From positions 6,499,501 through 6,563,500 of the forward strand of contig NC_091873.1 in the NCBI RefSeq assembly GCF_019399895.1: DNA of 64,000 nt. The letters are read 5' to 3'. This DNA comes from Cardiocondyla obscurior (Eukaryota; Arthropoda; Insecta; Hymenoptera; Formicidae). Below the pieces are notes generated by a model. That model made no database searches, was not told where the DNA came from, and was given only the letters and a program-made list of their open reading frames with translations. The position numbers and the translations under genes were made by a program. Below, piece by piece: positions 48,646 to 62,160 of this stretch. Each line of letters starts with the position of its first letter. Position 1 is the stretch's first letter.

Positions 48646-49020
48646 TATCTTGCTTTCGTTGTCACCCGCTCGTCGAATTTTTTTTTTTCTCTTTTTTGCG
48701 TCCTCTCTTCCTTTATGATATGAACGAGTAACATGGAACCGCGGCTAATTAGCGCCGCTGGGGTTTAATTATTTCTTTCCTCTCGCCCTTTTTTTTTCTT
48801 CTGCAGGCACTCCTCGATCTTTAGGCTCGTTAGAGCGATCCCGGGGATCGAGATAGACGGTAATAACGTGTCTTGAAAAGGTGTCTTTCGTTTCCGAAGA
48901 CGCTTCTTGCCCATCGGACGCAAGCTCCTCTCTCTCCTCTTCCCCCCGAGCACGATCGACTTTGCATTACGATCGGTTAGATCGCTCGGGGGGATTCTCG
49001 TGACCGAATCGGATCTCAAG
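48646..49020 (-). other. 5' UTR part of the first coding exon of the PY-motif gene
   Basis: Upstream of the ATG at 48645 the minus strand runs back to an acceptor with a long pyrimidine tract (TTTTTTTTTTTTCAG) ending at 49021. The interval contains several upstream ATGs and stop codons in frame with no clear protein, so it reads as leader sequence. Confidence 0.4.
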
Positions 49021-49049
49021 TCCTGAAAAAAAAAAAAGAAAAAGAAAAT

Positions 49050-52000
49050 TATTGCTGTTCATTTTTATCTATCAAGTTATCACTGTTGAAAGTCATTGAA
49101 ATATTTAACGCAAAGAAAAAAAAAAAAGAAAAAAAAAGGGGAAGAAAGAAAGAAAAATTAGCAGTAACTTTGATTAGATCAGATCATATTTCACGAGTGT
49201 GTCGCATGCAAATAAATTACATCGTGTTTTTCTTCACTTTGCGATGTCGCAGCCGAACGTGACGGAAGTTGGCGTTTAAATTGATATATCATTAGCAAGA
49301 AAAACGAGCGAACATTAATTTCCACCTTAGTTTTCTTTGACTCGGAGCGAAACCGTCGTGACGTATCGTTGACCCGTATTGTCTCCGTCTAGCGGTATAC
49401 TTCGACCGTTAAATGAAGACACTTTCACGTCGCGTTTCCATTACCACCGATCGAATCAACGGATCGCGCCGCCGGCAGCTTCCTCGCGGGACGCGTCTCT
49501 TTTTTTTTTACAAAGTCCCGTCGTCTTTGCGTCACGTCTCGGCGCGGTCCCACGCGGAATCCCAACGCTCCAAATTGAATTTCTCATTGCGCAATACTCA
49601 CGTAGAAGTCAGAACTCCCGGCTGGGCTGACCGCGCGCGGCTTCACGAACGCCCGTCAACGGGTTTGCCAGCGCGTGTCATCGCCGTTGTTCCAAGCAGC
49701 TCGGGATCTCAATCGATCCGTAAGATTCGCTTTGCGCCGCCGCTTGATTACGCGACCTGCAAACAGATAAAGCCTAACTGAGAACTATTTTCATTACTCG
49801 ATACCGCGTCGTATGCTTCTCCTCAAACTTTGCGATACATTTTCTCGATATATTATGAATTTAGGGCGCTGTGCGTATTTTTTTTTTTTCTTTTTTTCTT
49901 TCTCTCCTCTCAGATTAGTCGTCCGAACAATTCGTCTCTCTGTTATCTTGTCACGCTTACGGATCGGAGAAAATAATTCGTTAGTTCGGCCAGCTCCGAA
50001 CACGCGGAACTTAAGTACTCTTCATAATTTCAGTCGCTAATCGAGTTATCGACTTAGACGCAATCTATCATTTTTCTCACCGGACGCATTAAGAATTTCG
50101 TAAGAATTTCCAGCTCGCTGTAGACACTCCGTGAATTTAAGAGAGCGGGAGCGTAAGATCGCTCTCGTTTGACGGGGGAGGAGAGACGAATTTCGAAATT
50201 GATAAAATGAATAAATAAATACCGACGCGACTTGGTCATCGGTGCTGTTTGCATTCGCTTATTTCGCAACGCTAATTGCGAAAGTAAACATTAACGGAAT
50301 ATTCCACGGGGAATATTCCCGAGGATCCCTCCACTCTCGCGATGCCGATCGATACCAATTTTGAGCCGCTTGCTGTGATAGTTAATTTCAAGGATAATCT
50401 ACTCGTTGTTAATTTATTAGATCGCGGTCGAGAGTCGATATTTTACGCGAGCGCGCGCGGCCAAAACTGCTTCTCGGCGAGAGGAAAATTTCTTCATTTT
50501 ACCCGAGATATTCCTCGAAGGAGCACTTTGTCCTTTTAATAAACGCGTTTCGAATCGTCGCCTCGTAATTCCTTAACTTAACATTTTAAACGGCAATACT
50601 TAAATTAATAAAACGTAATACCGATAAGAAGGTCTCGTGCCGCTCGCTTCGGGACTTACGCTTGAATATCGATCTGCTAACATTGTAACGTGAACTTTAA
50701 AACTTGCCGATTCCTCACAGTCTACCATAGCGCGGCGTAAAACCTCCAATGAAATCGGTAAACGTGTCGGTTTAGTTTCATTCCTTTCTTTCTTTTTTTT
50801 TTTTTTCTTTTTTTCCTTTTTCTGTCCGCACGTAACGCGCGGACTTTCCGTACTTTTATTACATTTTTTTACACGGTTCGACGGGACCTACGTGTGAGAG
50901 TGGTTAGAAAGAAAATTTGCAATTTGTCGGAAATTTATTTCCCCATTTCGTCTCGTTTTGCTCCGATGCTCCGTTTCCTACTGCTATCCGTGTTTCTGCA
51001 TAGCGCGTTATTGAAGCTACAAGCCGGATGTGGTAGCGCACGAAATAAGCTGACGTAAAAAAAAAAAAAAAAGAGCGAGAGAGAAAGAGAGAGGAAAAAA
51101 AAGAAAAAACAATTTATCGCCTCGCGAGTATCTCTTAATAAAGTTCAATTACGATTTCGCTTGGTTAACTTTTACCGAGGATATCACGCGGGGATCGTAA
51201 GCCCCTTATTTAGCCTTTATTAAAAGTGCATTGGCCGAGATAAGCTATACTGCAGTATTACTATTTTTTTTTTTCTTTTCTTTGAGCTAGCTTGGAATAA
51301 ATACGAGTCTCGAATTAGTTTGTAATAATGAACGCCGAACGAAACGAGAGAATTCAACTCTGGCTGGTTCTTGTTAAATTAATTTTGTAAATAGGTAATT
51401 GATGTCGTGATTATTTAATAATTTAATGTTACGCAAATTGTAATTTATTAAATATACAGACGATGTTAGATAATTAATACCAACACGACGGAGGTTAGAT
51501 ACACAACGTCGGGTAATTAATGTTAAATAAACGAATGAAATAATTACGAAAAATTTAGAGCCACCCTCTTTTTTTTTTTTTTTTTTTTTTTTGTTTCGCG
51601 AGATTGTATCAAGTGATTGCTAATTACGTAATTGAAGTCAATTTATCGGGGAATAAAAGATAAAGCCTAATTCGCTTTGACGTAGTTCGTTTTAGTCGAT
51701 AATGAATATACCCCGCGCTGTTACACGATGACAGCGTGCGTCCCTTTATATAGATTAATCAATAACGGTTTATTAAACTTATGCCTTCAACAGCGGAGCA
51801 TGGACGGAAGACGATCTAGCTCGTAAAGTCACCGATTACTTGCGTCGAATTTTCGCCGATATCTCGACCGCGTCTAATTTGTCATTAGAAACGTACGTAC
51901 GTTCAAGTATACGCCGTTCGAAAATTCCATCGCCAATTCGAAAACCTTTGCCTTTTGAGATTTTAATAGGAATGTGTGTTTGTTGCAGATTCGTGCAAAT

Positions 52001-55000
52001 GAAGGACGTTAGATGAGGAAGTTCGCGAGACCGCCTGAATTGCAGGTAAGTCCACACGACGTAGAGTCGTGCGAATAATCTCTCAGACATAGTACGTATT
52101 ATTTAATCGCCTTATGAGGCTTTATCATATGCACGTTGCGCTCGACACGAGGGATTAATTTTCATTTTATTAAGAATTTTATTAAAATTTTATTTTTTTT
52201 TATAATAATTCTTTTTTTCTTTTTTTTTAATAATAATATTTTTAAACTTTAAACTTATTTAAACTTTAATAATAATTAATAGTTTGGAAATAAACGAGTG
52301 CTATTAATGTAACAAAACCTAATAGACATAATAATAGTACAATGTTGTGCAAATTGCAGTGTAATTTTTTTAAAGAGCGCCAAATGACAATTATTTATTT
52401 TTTTTCTCTCTTTTTTTGTAACGTAAATTATAACAATTGTATCGCGAAATGTCTGCACTACGAAATTACGACGGCAATTACTTGTGGTTACGTTAATTCT
52501 TCGAGATACGCTTAACAGTCCACTTAATCGGGTAGAAAATTTCCACTTGACCACGTTGTTGTTTTTTTTTCTTCTTTTTTTTTTTGCCCGAAGCGAAACT
52601 AATAGACGTGCCCCATTAAAAGAAGTATTCAATTACGGTTAATACCAGCCCAACATTGTCCACCACGTATCGACCTAATCAACTGTTATGGCAACCTATC
52701 TTCCACCTCGTACGGATCCAGAGCCACCGACTATCCGGCTAGAAATTTAATCTAATCAACCACCCATCCACCTGCTCGTGATTATCTCAGGAGGTCATGG
52801 CGTCACGCGATGTTAACTTTATTTAGGATCAGCCAACGTGTAGCATCTCGAAATAGCAGCTTTACAATCGCACACAGTTAATTATTTATCTATTTTTTTT
52901 TTTACGCGATTATTTTTTACCGAGTACTTAATCCGCAGCGTTAAATAATAAAAAAAATCCAGCTTCTAATCAAATGACTCGCCGTTCGACGGCTTTCTAC
53001 TCGACTGCCCACGGGAAATATTGTTTAATTCGCTTAATCAGTATCCGTACCTCGCGTAATCGTCGAATAGGCGTAATCAACGGCGATTAGACTGTAACGG
53101 TGATAGTTACGGTGACTATTTATAACCCCGGGGACGAGACGCTCGCCGATTTTCTTCTCCGTTTTACGTGCGAGAAGTGTCAGATACGCGCTGCGTATCA
53201 TGAGCGGTTTTAATCAGGCCTGCTTGCTAATCGACGACCTTGGCTTACATCAACTACGCCCGAGCTGGGCTACGTAGGAGCAGCGATATTCTCACGGCAT
53301 AGTTAAGCTTATGACACGCGTCTGTCGATTAGAGGCTTCAAACGGATTATAATTAAGGATTTTAAACGGTCTCTTTCCGGAGCGCGACGAGGTATCTATC
53401 AAGCATTCGTATTAATCGTAGAGCGTTCGCAACGCATCCGTGCTTCCGAGCTACTTCCATCCAGGTCGCGCGTTCCTGTTGCGTTTGCAGACTGACTTTG
53501 CAGCCTCGAGTACCTGGGCGTTAATATCCTTCGACTCTCGCGGCACGCAATCGTCTTCCACTTCTCGACCCGAAAAAGGAATTCCCCGTTCGATCGTCGC
53601 GCTAATTGAATTTTACGTCGATCGTGGGTCGCGCCCACGTCGTACAGAGCAACGGAGGGCGTTCAAAGGGCGCCCGAATCTCGCGATAAAATAGCGAACG
53701 ACGGTTTCCGAGCTAATTTAATTAATTGCGATCACCGTTCGATTACTCGTCTTTTGACGGCGCGTCGTGTACGATAACGCGGCGAAAGATGCTGCGCGAG
53801 TGTCCGGACCGCGAAGAGTCAGTTCTGATCTCGGCGAATTTGTCCCGCGACGATCCCGGTTATCGCGGCATGCGCGTATGTCTATCACTCGTTTTCCGCT
53901 CGCGAGCGTATCGTGACGTGACAGTTGTCGCTGACGACCTGTCACATACCTTTACAACAACGCCGTGCTATACCTGGCGGGATCGATGATGCCGGTGGCT
54001 AAAATGTCTGGAACGTAGCGGGTATTACGCACGTAATATCTAAAACTGTCTTTGCATCACAGCCGCGTTGTATTACGTTATATTAGAACGCGATAATCCA
54101 GAAAAGAACGGATGGGGAGGGGGGAGGGAAGGGGCTGGTCGCGTTTTATTAATTAAAATTAATTCTCCCTGACACGACAGACGACACCGTTCTGGCATTG
54201 ACATCAGCGTTTAATCTTTAATTACTTTGATGAAATTTAATTTTGTTTGATATTTCGCTCCGCCAGGTAAATTCACGGTGCATTTTATTTTGTTTTATTC
54301 TATTTTCTTTTTTTTTTTTTTACTTTTTCTTTCTTTTTTATTTTATTATATTTCTAATTTACTTGACTTAGCGAACTGTGTAAATTAAAGCGGTATACGG
54401 GAGTCGCGTATGCAACGTTTCGTATCGTATGTCGGGACATCTCTAATTAACAGCGCGCTAATTAACATTATGCCGGGAAGTATTTTCGACGTTGCCGCAA
54501 TGTAAAAAATATTTTTGTATATATAAAAAGAAGACGATATAACGGATTTGTTAGATGGATTAATTACAGAATCGAGCCGGCTTTAAAACGCAGTTTAATA
54601 AATTTTTGCCAAGTCTGCGAAAAGTTTCTGCGAGAAAGGGAAGCGCTCGGGTGCAAGTAAAAGCTGTCGCCGCGCCGCGCTCGCGAAGAAGTTCCAGCTT
54701 TCCCGGGGATTGTCTTTCCGACTTGAGGATCTAAGTTGATTCGCGCGAATTTTATGGCAATTAGATCCCGCCGAGCGTGAACGCCCCTTCGAAAGCTCAC
54801 TTTTTAACGCTCCCAGGCACTTTTCGCGCACGCTTCTAATCGCCGAGGCGCGGACCGAGATAGCTTTCCCCCGCGGATTTTCGTTCCCGGGGTCTCGAAA
54901 TTCGCGCTTACGCGAGGAAGTATCTCCCCGGTGGGGTCGAAGTTAGTCGGTTCTTAAAGTTTCATCGCCCCTCGGGACGAACGAGTTCAGGGCGAGATGT

Positions 55001-57360
55001 GAATAAACGGAGGACCGTAGATAACGCTGCGTGAAACCGCGCTACGTTCGCTTCGCCTACGGTTCGCTAATTGGAGTCGTCATATTGCCGGTCCTCCAAT
55101 TAGTACTCGCCCATCGTCGTAGGTAACGAAAATTATGCCCGCCTAGTTAACTCGCATAAATTTTGACCTTCCGCGTTACATCACCCGCGGCGCGAGTTGA
55201 AGTCCAAGCCCGGCCGGATCAATGGCGAGTAAACGCCGATATACGTTTCGCCGGGACGGACTCGCCGCTTTACCTTGAAGCGCGCGATTAAATTCGTTAA
55301 AGTTGCCGGCGCCTTCTCCGGTGCGTGAAAAATTTAAGAGCCTTACGAGCTTACGATTTCCACGCGCGGGATATGAAATCCATTCCGCGCCCTCCTCACT
55401 ATCTCCCAATAATATTCGCGGCGCGGATATCGCTCGGCTGTAATTGCTTTGTCGCTTTTAATTAACGCCTTTAATTAAAGCGATTAGTCGCGGGAGACGG
55501 ATCAGATTATCTTGAATTAATTCGGTGGCACTTGCCGAGCCCGATGCCGCCGTCTTTACATTCGTACGCGAATGCTGCTAGCGAAAGTTCTAGGACGACA
55601 GCGATCGTCGTAGAAATTAGAGTACATTTGCCGAGTAAATATAAATCACAATTTATCATTTCTGTCTATCATTAAAATGTTTCCCGGTCACTTTGTTACT
55701 CAAGTTAATTTATTCTTTCATACGTCACGTGCCGTAACAAACGATTGTGTTTTCCTTTTTACTTTCATTTCGACTTACCGTTTTATCGAGTCCGTTTTAA
55801 ATTCGATCCACGTGATAAATCATCGTTAAATAGACTTTAAAGAATCCACGAAAACCACGGAAAAAAGAGAGGAAAAAAAAAGCAACGAAATTATTCCCTC
55901 GGCGAAGATAAAAGCACATCGAAAACGAGCGGTGCGCCGAAACACCGCTATTTTTTATTCCTCCCTCGTCGTCGCGGCGCGATTAAAAGCCGGGTCTCTC
56001 TTCGGGGGTGACGGAGGCAGAGTCGGACAGTCGCGAATCCGAAATTTCGTTGTCAATTTCAAATGAAGCGTCTCCGGCGAGCCGACCATCGAGCATTCCC
56101 CGCGATTGCGCGCGTATCGACTAAAAGGACGCTTCGGAGGCACGTGACATTACGCTAGGTGCCGTGTACGACCTATGTGCTCTACACATATACATATAGA
56201 AGCCGTGATACCCTAGCCGACGTACATGCCTATTCGCCCCTCGGCCAGGCGAAACCACGTCGGCCTTTTTTTTTTTCCTTTCCTTTCTTTTCCCCCCTCG
56301 TATTTCTCGTATCGAACGGCTCTCGGGCTCGAGGGCTCGCGACTTCGCCGACGCTGGGTCGAAGTCGATCGCCGCGGGATAATGCATTCTCGGGGAGGCA
56401 AACGCTCCCGGGAGGGTGGCTCGGCAGGCGGAAAGAGCTCTAAATGGCACCGCTGTTGCGATTGCGGTTTGAAGGCTCGAGATAAATATTGATCCGCGGA
56501 TTGCGAAATGCGAACGCGAAGGTCAAGCGGCAAGTTAAAATGCAACGAACGCCCGCTATTACCCGCGATCGAAGATCTCGCGAAAAAATATACGCGAACG
56601 CTGTTCCTTTCCGTAATTCGAGCGAGACTTGGACTGGGAGAAACGAAGACTGGTCTTCTTCGAGATTTAATCGTGGAAAAGATTTTTTTTCTGCTGAATT
56701 CGAATCGTCTTAATAATTCTTTTTTTTATTTCGTTTTTTTTTTCTATGAAAATAAGTACGTTGGTTTCTTTTTTTTGCAGTTTTATTCTTGTGAAAGTAG
56801 ACGAGAAATATTAGGGACGTTATAAAAAATAATTTATCAATGTTTAATAAAAGTTTATTAGTCAGAATTGAATGTTCGTTCTTTCGCGGGTTATCATTAT
56901 CTTTAGAAGTAACCGTTTTATTTTTACCTCGCGATAATTGGAGACAAGTATCACGCGTCTTTTTTCATTCGATTAAATATCGATTTCGCGAATATCTCTA
57001 CTGATAAAAGTGACGAAGAAGAACTAATTTAAAAACGATAATAATTGTCGATATATTAATTCTTACGTAATTATTATCTTACTTTATTATTGTTCAACGT
57101 CTGGAAAATAGTATTTTATACTTTCACCGATTCCGAACTCGTTTCAGGCTATTCATCCGCGTATTCAATTTAAAATAATTTACTTCTTTTTCCCTCTTTT
57201 TCTTCTTCTTCTGTGCATAAAGATAAATTATATAAAAGCAGCGAGCGCAGGAGCTCTTCGGCAATATTCTACAGTGCGTTAGCATCTGTACCGTTAAGTT
57301 ATTCTGAAGTACTAGCCAACGATAACGGCAATCAGTGATACCGTGTATCTTCCGATTGCT
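49050..57360. other. long noncoding stretch
   Basis: No supported gene. AT-rich and CpG-rich patches alternate, with many TAATTA motifs (for example 51360-51560, 52740-53000) and T-tracts at 50787-50822, 51568-51592 and 54300-54345. If the 5' exons at 60.5-60.8 kb belong to the PY-motif gene, this is its first large intron. Confidence 0.5.
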
Positions 57361-57367
57361 CCAGATA

Positions 57368-57368
57368 T

Positions 57369-57467
<99 letters not shown>

Positions 57468-57476
57468 TATATATAT
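57368..57476. repeat. (CA)n-(TA)n microsatellite
   Basis: About eight CA repeats run directly into roughly 45 TA repeats with one interruption near the end. It is the longest simple repeat in the window. Confidence 0.95.
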
Positions 57477-58439
57477 TAACTCAGCCCGTTGCCATTTTTA
57501 TTCCTGACGATGTTTCGCAGTGATTAACGTTGCCGCGTTACCGCGGGGCAGAATAACGGCGCCAGTTGCGTTTTTGCGTTTCTGCTGTCACGACATCGGG
57601 ACAACCGTCGGCCGGGTCGGCCGAAATTTAACGACGCGACAATAATTAGGTATCGCCCGTGACCGGGAATAATCCGTGGTTTATTGAAGCCGGCGTGAGG
57701 ATCCTCGTGGTCCCCGACGACTCGTCGCGGAACGTGCGCCAGCGTAATCTCGGTCTTCGCAGGGCCAGCTGTCGCGAATTATTTCGGCGACGGTGTGACG
57801 CGTCCGTAACCAGCGAAACAATAATTTAAACGATACGATGAGAACTGGAGCAAGGTACGCAATTCACATCGTAAATATCCGATATCGCGTTTACGCGCTT
57901 CGCGAAAGCTGATCGTCCGCGAGGTTTCGAATAAATCGTTGCCGAGATGATCGAGCGTTGATAATCGGCCACTATCGATCGCTGCTGGAGATCTTTGTTA
58001 ATCTACGCGCAAAACATGACCTTTTTTTTTTAATTTCACGTAAGCCTCCGTTGTCGCCGCGATCGTTCGATCTTATCGCTCGATTCGATACCAGTTTGGA
58101 AACCAGACGCCTCTCGCGGAGAGTGCCCGATAAATTCTAATCACGCGCACTATGTTATTAAATTCTAACAATTAAACGTGTTATATTTCGCGTATCTTGT
58201 TCTATCTATTTACTCGTCCGACTGGTGCAACGAAGTCGACGAAGTAGCGTCGCTAATTGAAAAGCGCGACGCGGTCTCTCACTTCGAATCATTATCTAAT
58301 AATCGGCTCGATGTCGCAACTCAAGAAGTCTATTAATTTCCCCAAAGCGGTCCGCGAATAAGTTTCCTTCGCGGACGCCAGGTCACGCGTATGTTAATCG
58401 CGCTCGTTCGATCTCGTTCGACGACTCGTTGACACCGCG

Positions 58440-59480
58440 GCGAGTGTCAGCTCTGGCGAAGTGAAAGAACCGACCTTTTTTCTTTTTTTTTTTTTTTTTT
58501 TTCTTTCAGCGCGCGACAACGGGGTGGCCTGGTTGGGTCGGTCGATCGCGCGCCCGTCCGAGCACCTGCGATTCCCTTGGCGATCGATGGCAATCCTGGG
58601 GTTGGTATCGGCCTGACCCGTCCATCCGCACGCTCGCCTTTCCGTTTCCGTCCAGGAGGCACACCGCGACGGCGACGGCGAACGATCCCGCGCCTCTCTC
58701 GCCCTCGAAGCTCGAACTATCTCCCGTACTACCCCCGGGGTGAACCGTCCTTAGTACCGTTTCGCCGGAGACTATCGGCGGCAGTGGTCATGGCACGCGC
58801 GTTGCTTGGCTACGCCACGCGATTCGCGGCACGGCATTTAGGTATAGTTCACGTGTGCTAAAGGCAGAAGTAGCAGCGACGACGCCGCCGCTGCCGCCGG
58901 CGCCGCTCCCACCATCCTTGACTTCGTCGTCCCTGTCGCGTCACGCTCCCACAATCCACCCTCTCTCGGCTCATAAACCTACCTACCCGCGTCGCCCGCT
59001 TCTCCCTCTTTGTTCCTAGATTCGCGGTGCCCAGAAAGCGGCGGAAAGAGAGGAGAAAAGGGAACCTCGCGCCCACCCCCGATCCCCACCGGCGTGCCGG
59101 CTGATAACGTTCGACCACCCGCTCGTCTAATCGCAGCGAGGGCGAAATTTTTCGGCCAGCTGGCTCGGCGCGCAACGTGGCTCGGTACCGCGCGGCGCGG
59201 CGCGTTGCTATCGGATCCTGCCCAGTCTCTCACCGCGGCCCGATGTCGTCGCATAGGTATCACGACGGTATCGTATTTTATCTGAGCGAAGTGCCGCGCG
59301 GTATTCGATCGCATCGCCGCGGAATTGGCTTTCCCCGCACGTGGAAATTGATAGACTCCGTGCGTGCGTACTCCGGAGTGCGTGCCGCCCGAGCCCCGCG
59401 GTCCATCAATCTTGTTTGCGGAAAGCAAAGCCTGTAACGCGAGGCGTGACTACATTGCGGAAAATGAAAATTGTGCTCTT
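58440..59480. promoter_or_regulatory. CpG-rich island
   Basis: CpG-dense DNA with GGC/GCC repeats (58875-58910) and a T-tract at 58479-58506. Open frames occur in most of the six frames at once, which signals composition rather than coding. It may be an alternative promoter for either neighbouring gene; no donor was strong enough to define an exon. Confidence 0.3.
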
Positions 59481-60501
59481 CCCTCCCCGCCCTACTTCGC
59501 AAAATCGTTGCAACAGCCTACGGTTTGGCGCAGAATTAGATCGGCTCAGCGAAATGTAGGACTAACATCGTTCGTATGAATTTGCTAACCGCGAAAGTTG
59601 TCGCATGTGCATTTTTATAAAAATATTTTTTTATTTTTTTACTTTATTTTGTGCGCGGTGAAATTAATATTCACGTTTTATTTTATTAAAAAATGTCCTT
59701 CTTTTTTTCTTTTATTAAGTAATTATTCGACCAACCTGTCGATCTAGAATTTTTATTTGATATCAAACAAATCTTCCGCTGCTTTAAATCGATTTTATTA
59801 TTTTTTTTTTTTCCGAGTTGTGTACTGTTCCATTTCGCTTAGCCGCCTTGGCTTCGTGCATGAATGTCATTAGAGCCTACCTAAATGCAAAGCACGCTGA
59901 GTATGCACGAAGAATGAAAAATAGCGGCGCACGAAAATGCGATCGACTCTGCCTTTCTCGCGGTTGCTCGACTTGACGGCTGGTCTTGATTCCAGTGGAA
60001 TAAATTAGCATGGGGGATTATTATGATTTATTTTCGCGGCGAGATACGGGATCGAAGCCTAAAGTGCCTATTCTCGGAGTTAAGTCACTGAGAGGTGCCA
60101 AGTGTTGTTTGCGTAGTAATCAGAACGCACGACCCGTCTAGACCGCCGGAGCGTTTCGAGAGGCGAACGAGCTAAGCTTAGACCTTGCCTAGGCATCCAA
60201 AGTGTATTTCTGTGCAATTCGACAGGTGGCCCTAAGACTCGCCGCAATAAGTAGCGATTCTCGATAACGCCGCTCCTCTTCACTACGTAATAATCGAGAT
60301 AAACGCGCGGTTATCTCAAAAAAAAAAAAAAAAAAGAGAGAAAAAAAACCATATCTAGTGCACTTAATTTGGCTTTTTCGTATGTTTGTTCTACATTCGA
60401 AACGTCGAACTTGGTCCTTTTAAAGTATTAGGAGAAACCATACGCGCGCTATTTTTTAAAAGACTAATTACAAAGTACGAAAAAAAAATTATGCGACTTA
60501 C

Positions 60502-60540
60502 CAATCTGCACTCAGCGGAGTTGTGGATTTCTGCCGGTGA
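60502..60540 (-). other. candidate 39-nt 5' UTR exon
   Basis: On the minus strand an acceptor (TTTATGTTACAG) and a strong donor (ATTG|GTAAGTCG) bound 39 bases. Joined to the exon at 60649-60721, the reading frame stops inside it, so it is likely untranslated. The next minus-strand acceptor of good quality is at 49021, before the PY-motif protein. Confidence 0.4.
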
Positions 60541-60648
60541 CTGTAACATAAAATGAAACACATTAATGTAGACATGCTAGTATTTAAATTAATGTAAAGG
60601 TAGGGCTTTATTTTTATAAAGATTTTATAAAAAAGAATTGATTCTCAC

Positions 60649-60780
60649 CTAAGAGATGCTCCGCCGATGCACGATGCCCCCCGGGTCTGCTCCTCCTCTC
60701 AGATGGGACGTGTCGAGACATCCTTCCGCGACACTGGAAACTCGCGAACGCACTCCCGTAAAAAATCATCATAAAAAAGA
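60649..60780 (-). other. candidate 5' exon of the PY-motif gene, with upstream ORF
   Basis: A GC-rich minus-strand block ends in the donor TTAG|GTGAGAA at 60649/60648. An ATG at 60719-60721 starts a frame (MSRHVPSERRSRPGGHRASA) that would run 24 codons and end nine codons into the following 39-nt exon. This is typical of an upstream ORF in a leader. The 5' limit is approximate. Confidence 0.35.
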
Positions 60781-62026
60781 AAGCGCGCGATAACTAGCGG
60801 CACTCCCGAATGCGAAGATTAATTCTTAAATTGTATTAATTTGCATAAAATTGCTTAATTGTTAAATATCATTTACGATTAAATCCCCATTAATGACCGA
60901 CAAAACTGCGGCCCGTCGCTGAAAATTCCGCGAGCGATTTCACGCTAACGGGAAAATAGAAAATTTTGTTTCTCATTTACATTGACGGTAAACCGTATCG
61001 CGTTCACGTCCGGATTGCGTCTTCGGCATATCGGATCGCGCGGAGATGAAGATTCGCTCGAGCCTTCCGACGTGAAAGTTACGTAATTGTATAGGTGATG
61101 CCCAGGCGATGGTCTATAAATCTTCGTGATATCATAAAGCGAATGAGCGAGCGCTTTTGCGCACGTGCATTTTACGTACGGAAAACACTTTCGCCGCCGA
61201 TTCCTTTTCGCCTTCTTGCCCGACACTGAGAAGGAAAGAGAAAGAGAAACGCGTTTCGCTTGCGCCGCAGAAGAATCGCCGGAAGTACGCGGGGAAACGT
61301 TTCCTTTCGGTCGCCCGCCGTCTAATCTCGCGATATATACGTGCCGTGTCTTTATGTCGACGTGCCTTCCACATAAATCACGCCTTATCTCTCGCGTGTC
61401 AGCGTCTAGGAGGGGAATCTCGCGGCGAGAATACATCTACATTTTGTTGCGCGCTTAAGTAAACGCCGGCATCTTCCGTCTCTCAGCGTTGGCAATCGAA
61501 AAGACAGAGAGAGAGAGAGAGGTGTCGAAAGATAAAATGCAAAGAGACGGTCACCCGAATGAAAGTGAGAGGCGCGTGCCTCATATTTAATATCGAACGA
61601 TTCTTAGACCGGTATTCATACTCGGTTCTTATATTTAATACTGTCTTAAGGCTTAATATTTATTACGCGCCGGTCTTATTTAATTTTTAATCAATCACGG
61701 AGCCTTATTATCGTCTGAAGACGTCGATCTTGAAATAAGAACAGAGTGCGAATACCGGGCGTTATTTCCGCAGCGAGCGCTTTTGATTCGAGCGATCGTC
61801 AGCGTGCTGCTTCGCGCGATCGTTGCTCCGTGCGATCGTAGTCGACGCTCGAACGTAACGGATCCCGCATTCGTTGCCGATCACGCTCGCGCGCCGCCTC
61901 ATTAAAATTCAATGTGGATATGAACGATAAGCAATCTTCCAGACGCGGGAGAACGTCGCGACACTATTTCCGAGCACATCCGTATAATTTAACCTCCTTT
62001 CGCCGTTGATTTACAGACTCGTCAGA

Positions 62027-62160
62027 ATGGTGGGTAGCATGCCCAGTGGATGGATGAGGAGGATCCTCCTTTTCCTCGTCCTGATGACCGGTATTCTGCT
62101 GATTGCGATGTACGCTCATGCCCCGCCGCTCGCGTCGCTCCAGCCGTTCGCGACACGACG
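62027..62160 (+). CDS. first coding exon of a type II membrane protein (gene continues beyond window)
   Basis: An acceptor (CGTTGATTTACAG, ending 62016) is followed 10 bases later by an ATG, 44 codons and a strong donor (CG|GTAAGTAA) in phase 2. The peptide has a short polar start with two Arg, then a 20-residue hydrophobic segment (ILLFLVLMTGILLIAMY), then a Pro/Ala-rich stem. This is the shape of a signal-anchor of Golgi glycosyltransferases and sulfotransferases. The family cannot be told from this exon. The 5' UTR must lie upstream, perhaps at the CpG exons near 37 kb. No second coding exon was found before the window ends. Confidence 0.6.

Noticed and set aside
56121..59579. Clusters of 60-150 codon frames on both strands
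   Set aside because: Same multi-frame pattern in CpG-rich DNA without splice sites or recognisable motifs.
60719..60721. Minus-strand ATG at 60719-60721 as the true start of the PY-motif protein
   Set aside because: Its frame stops inside the next candidate exon (60502-60540), so it can only be an upstream ORF; the ATG at 48645 opens the frame that joins the membrane-helix exon in phase.
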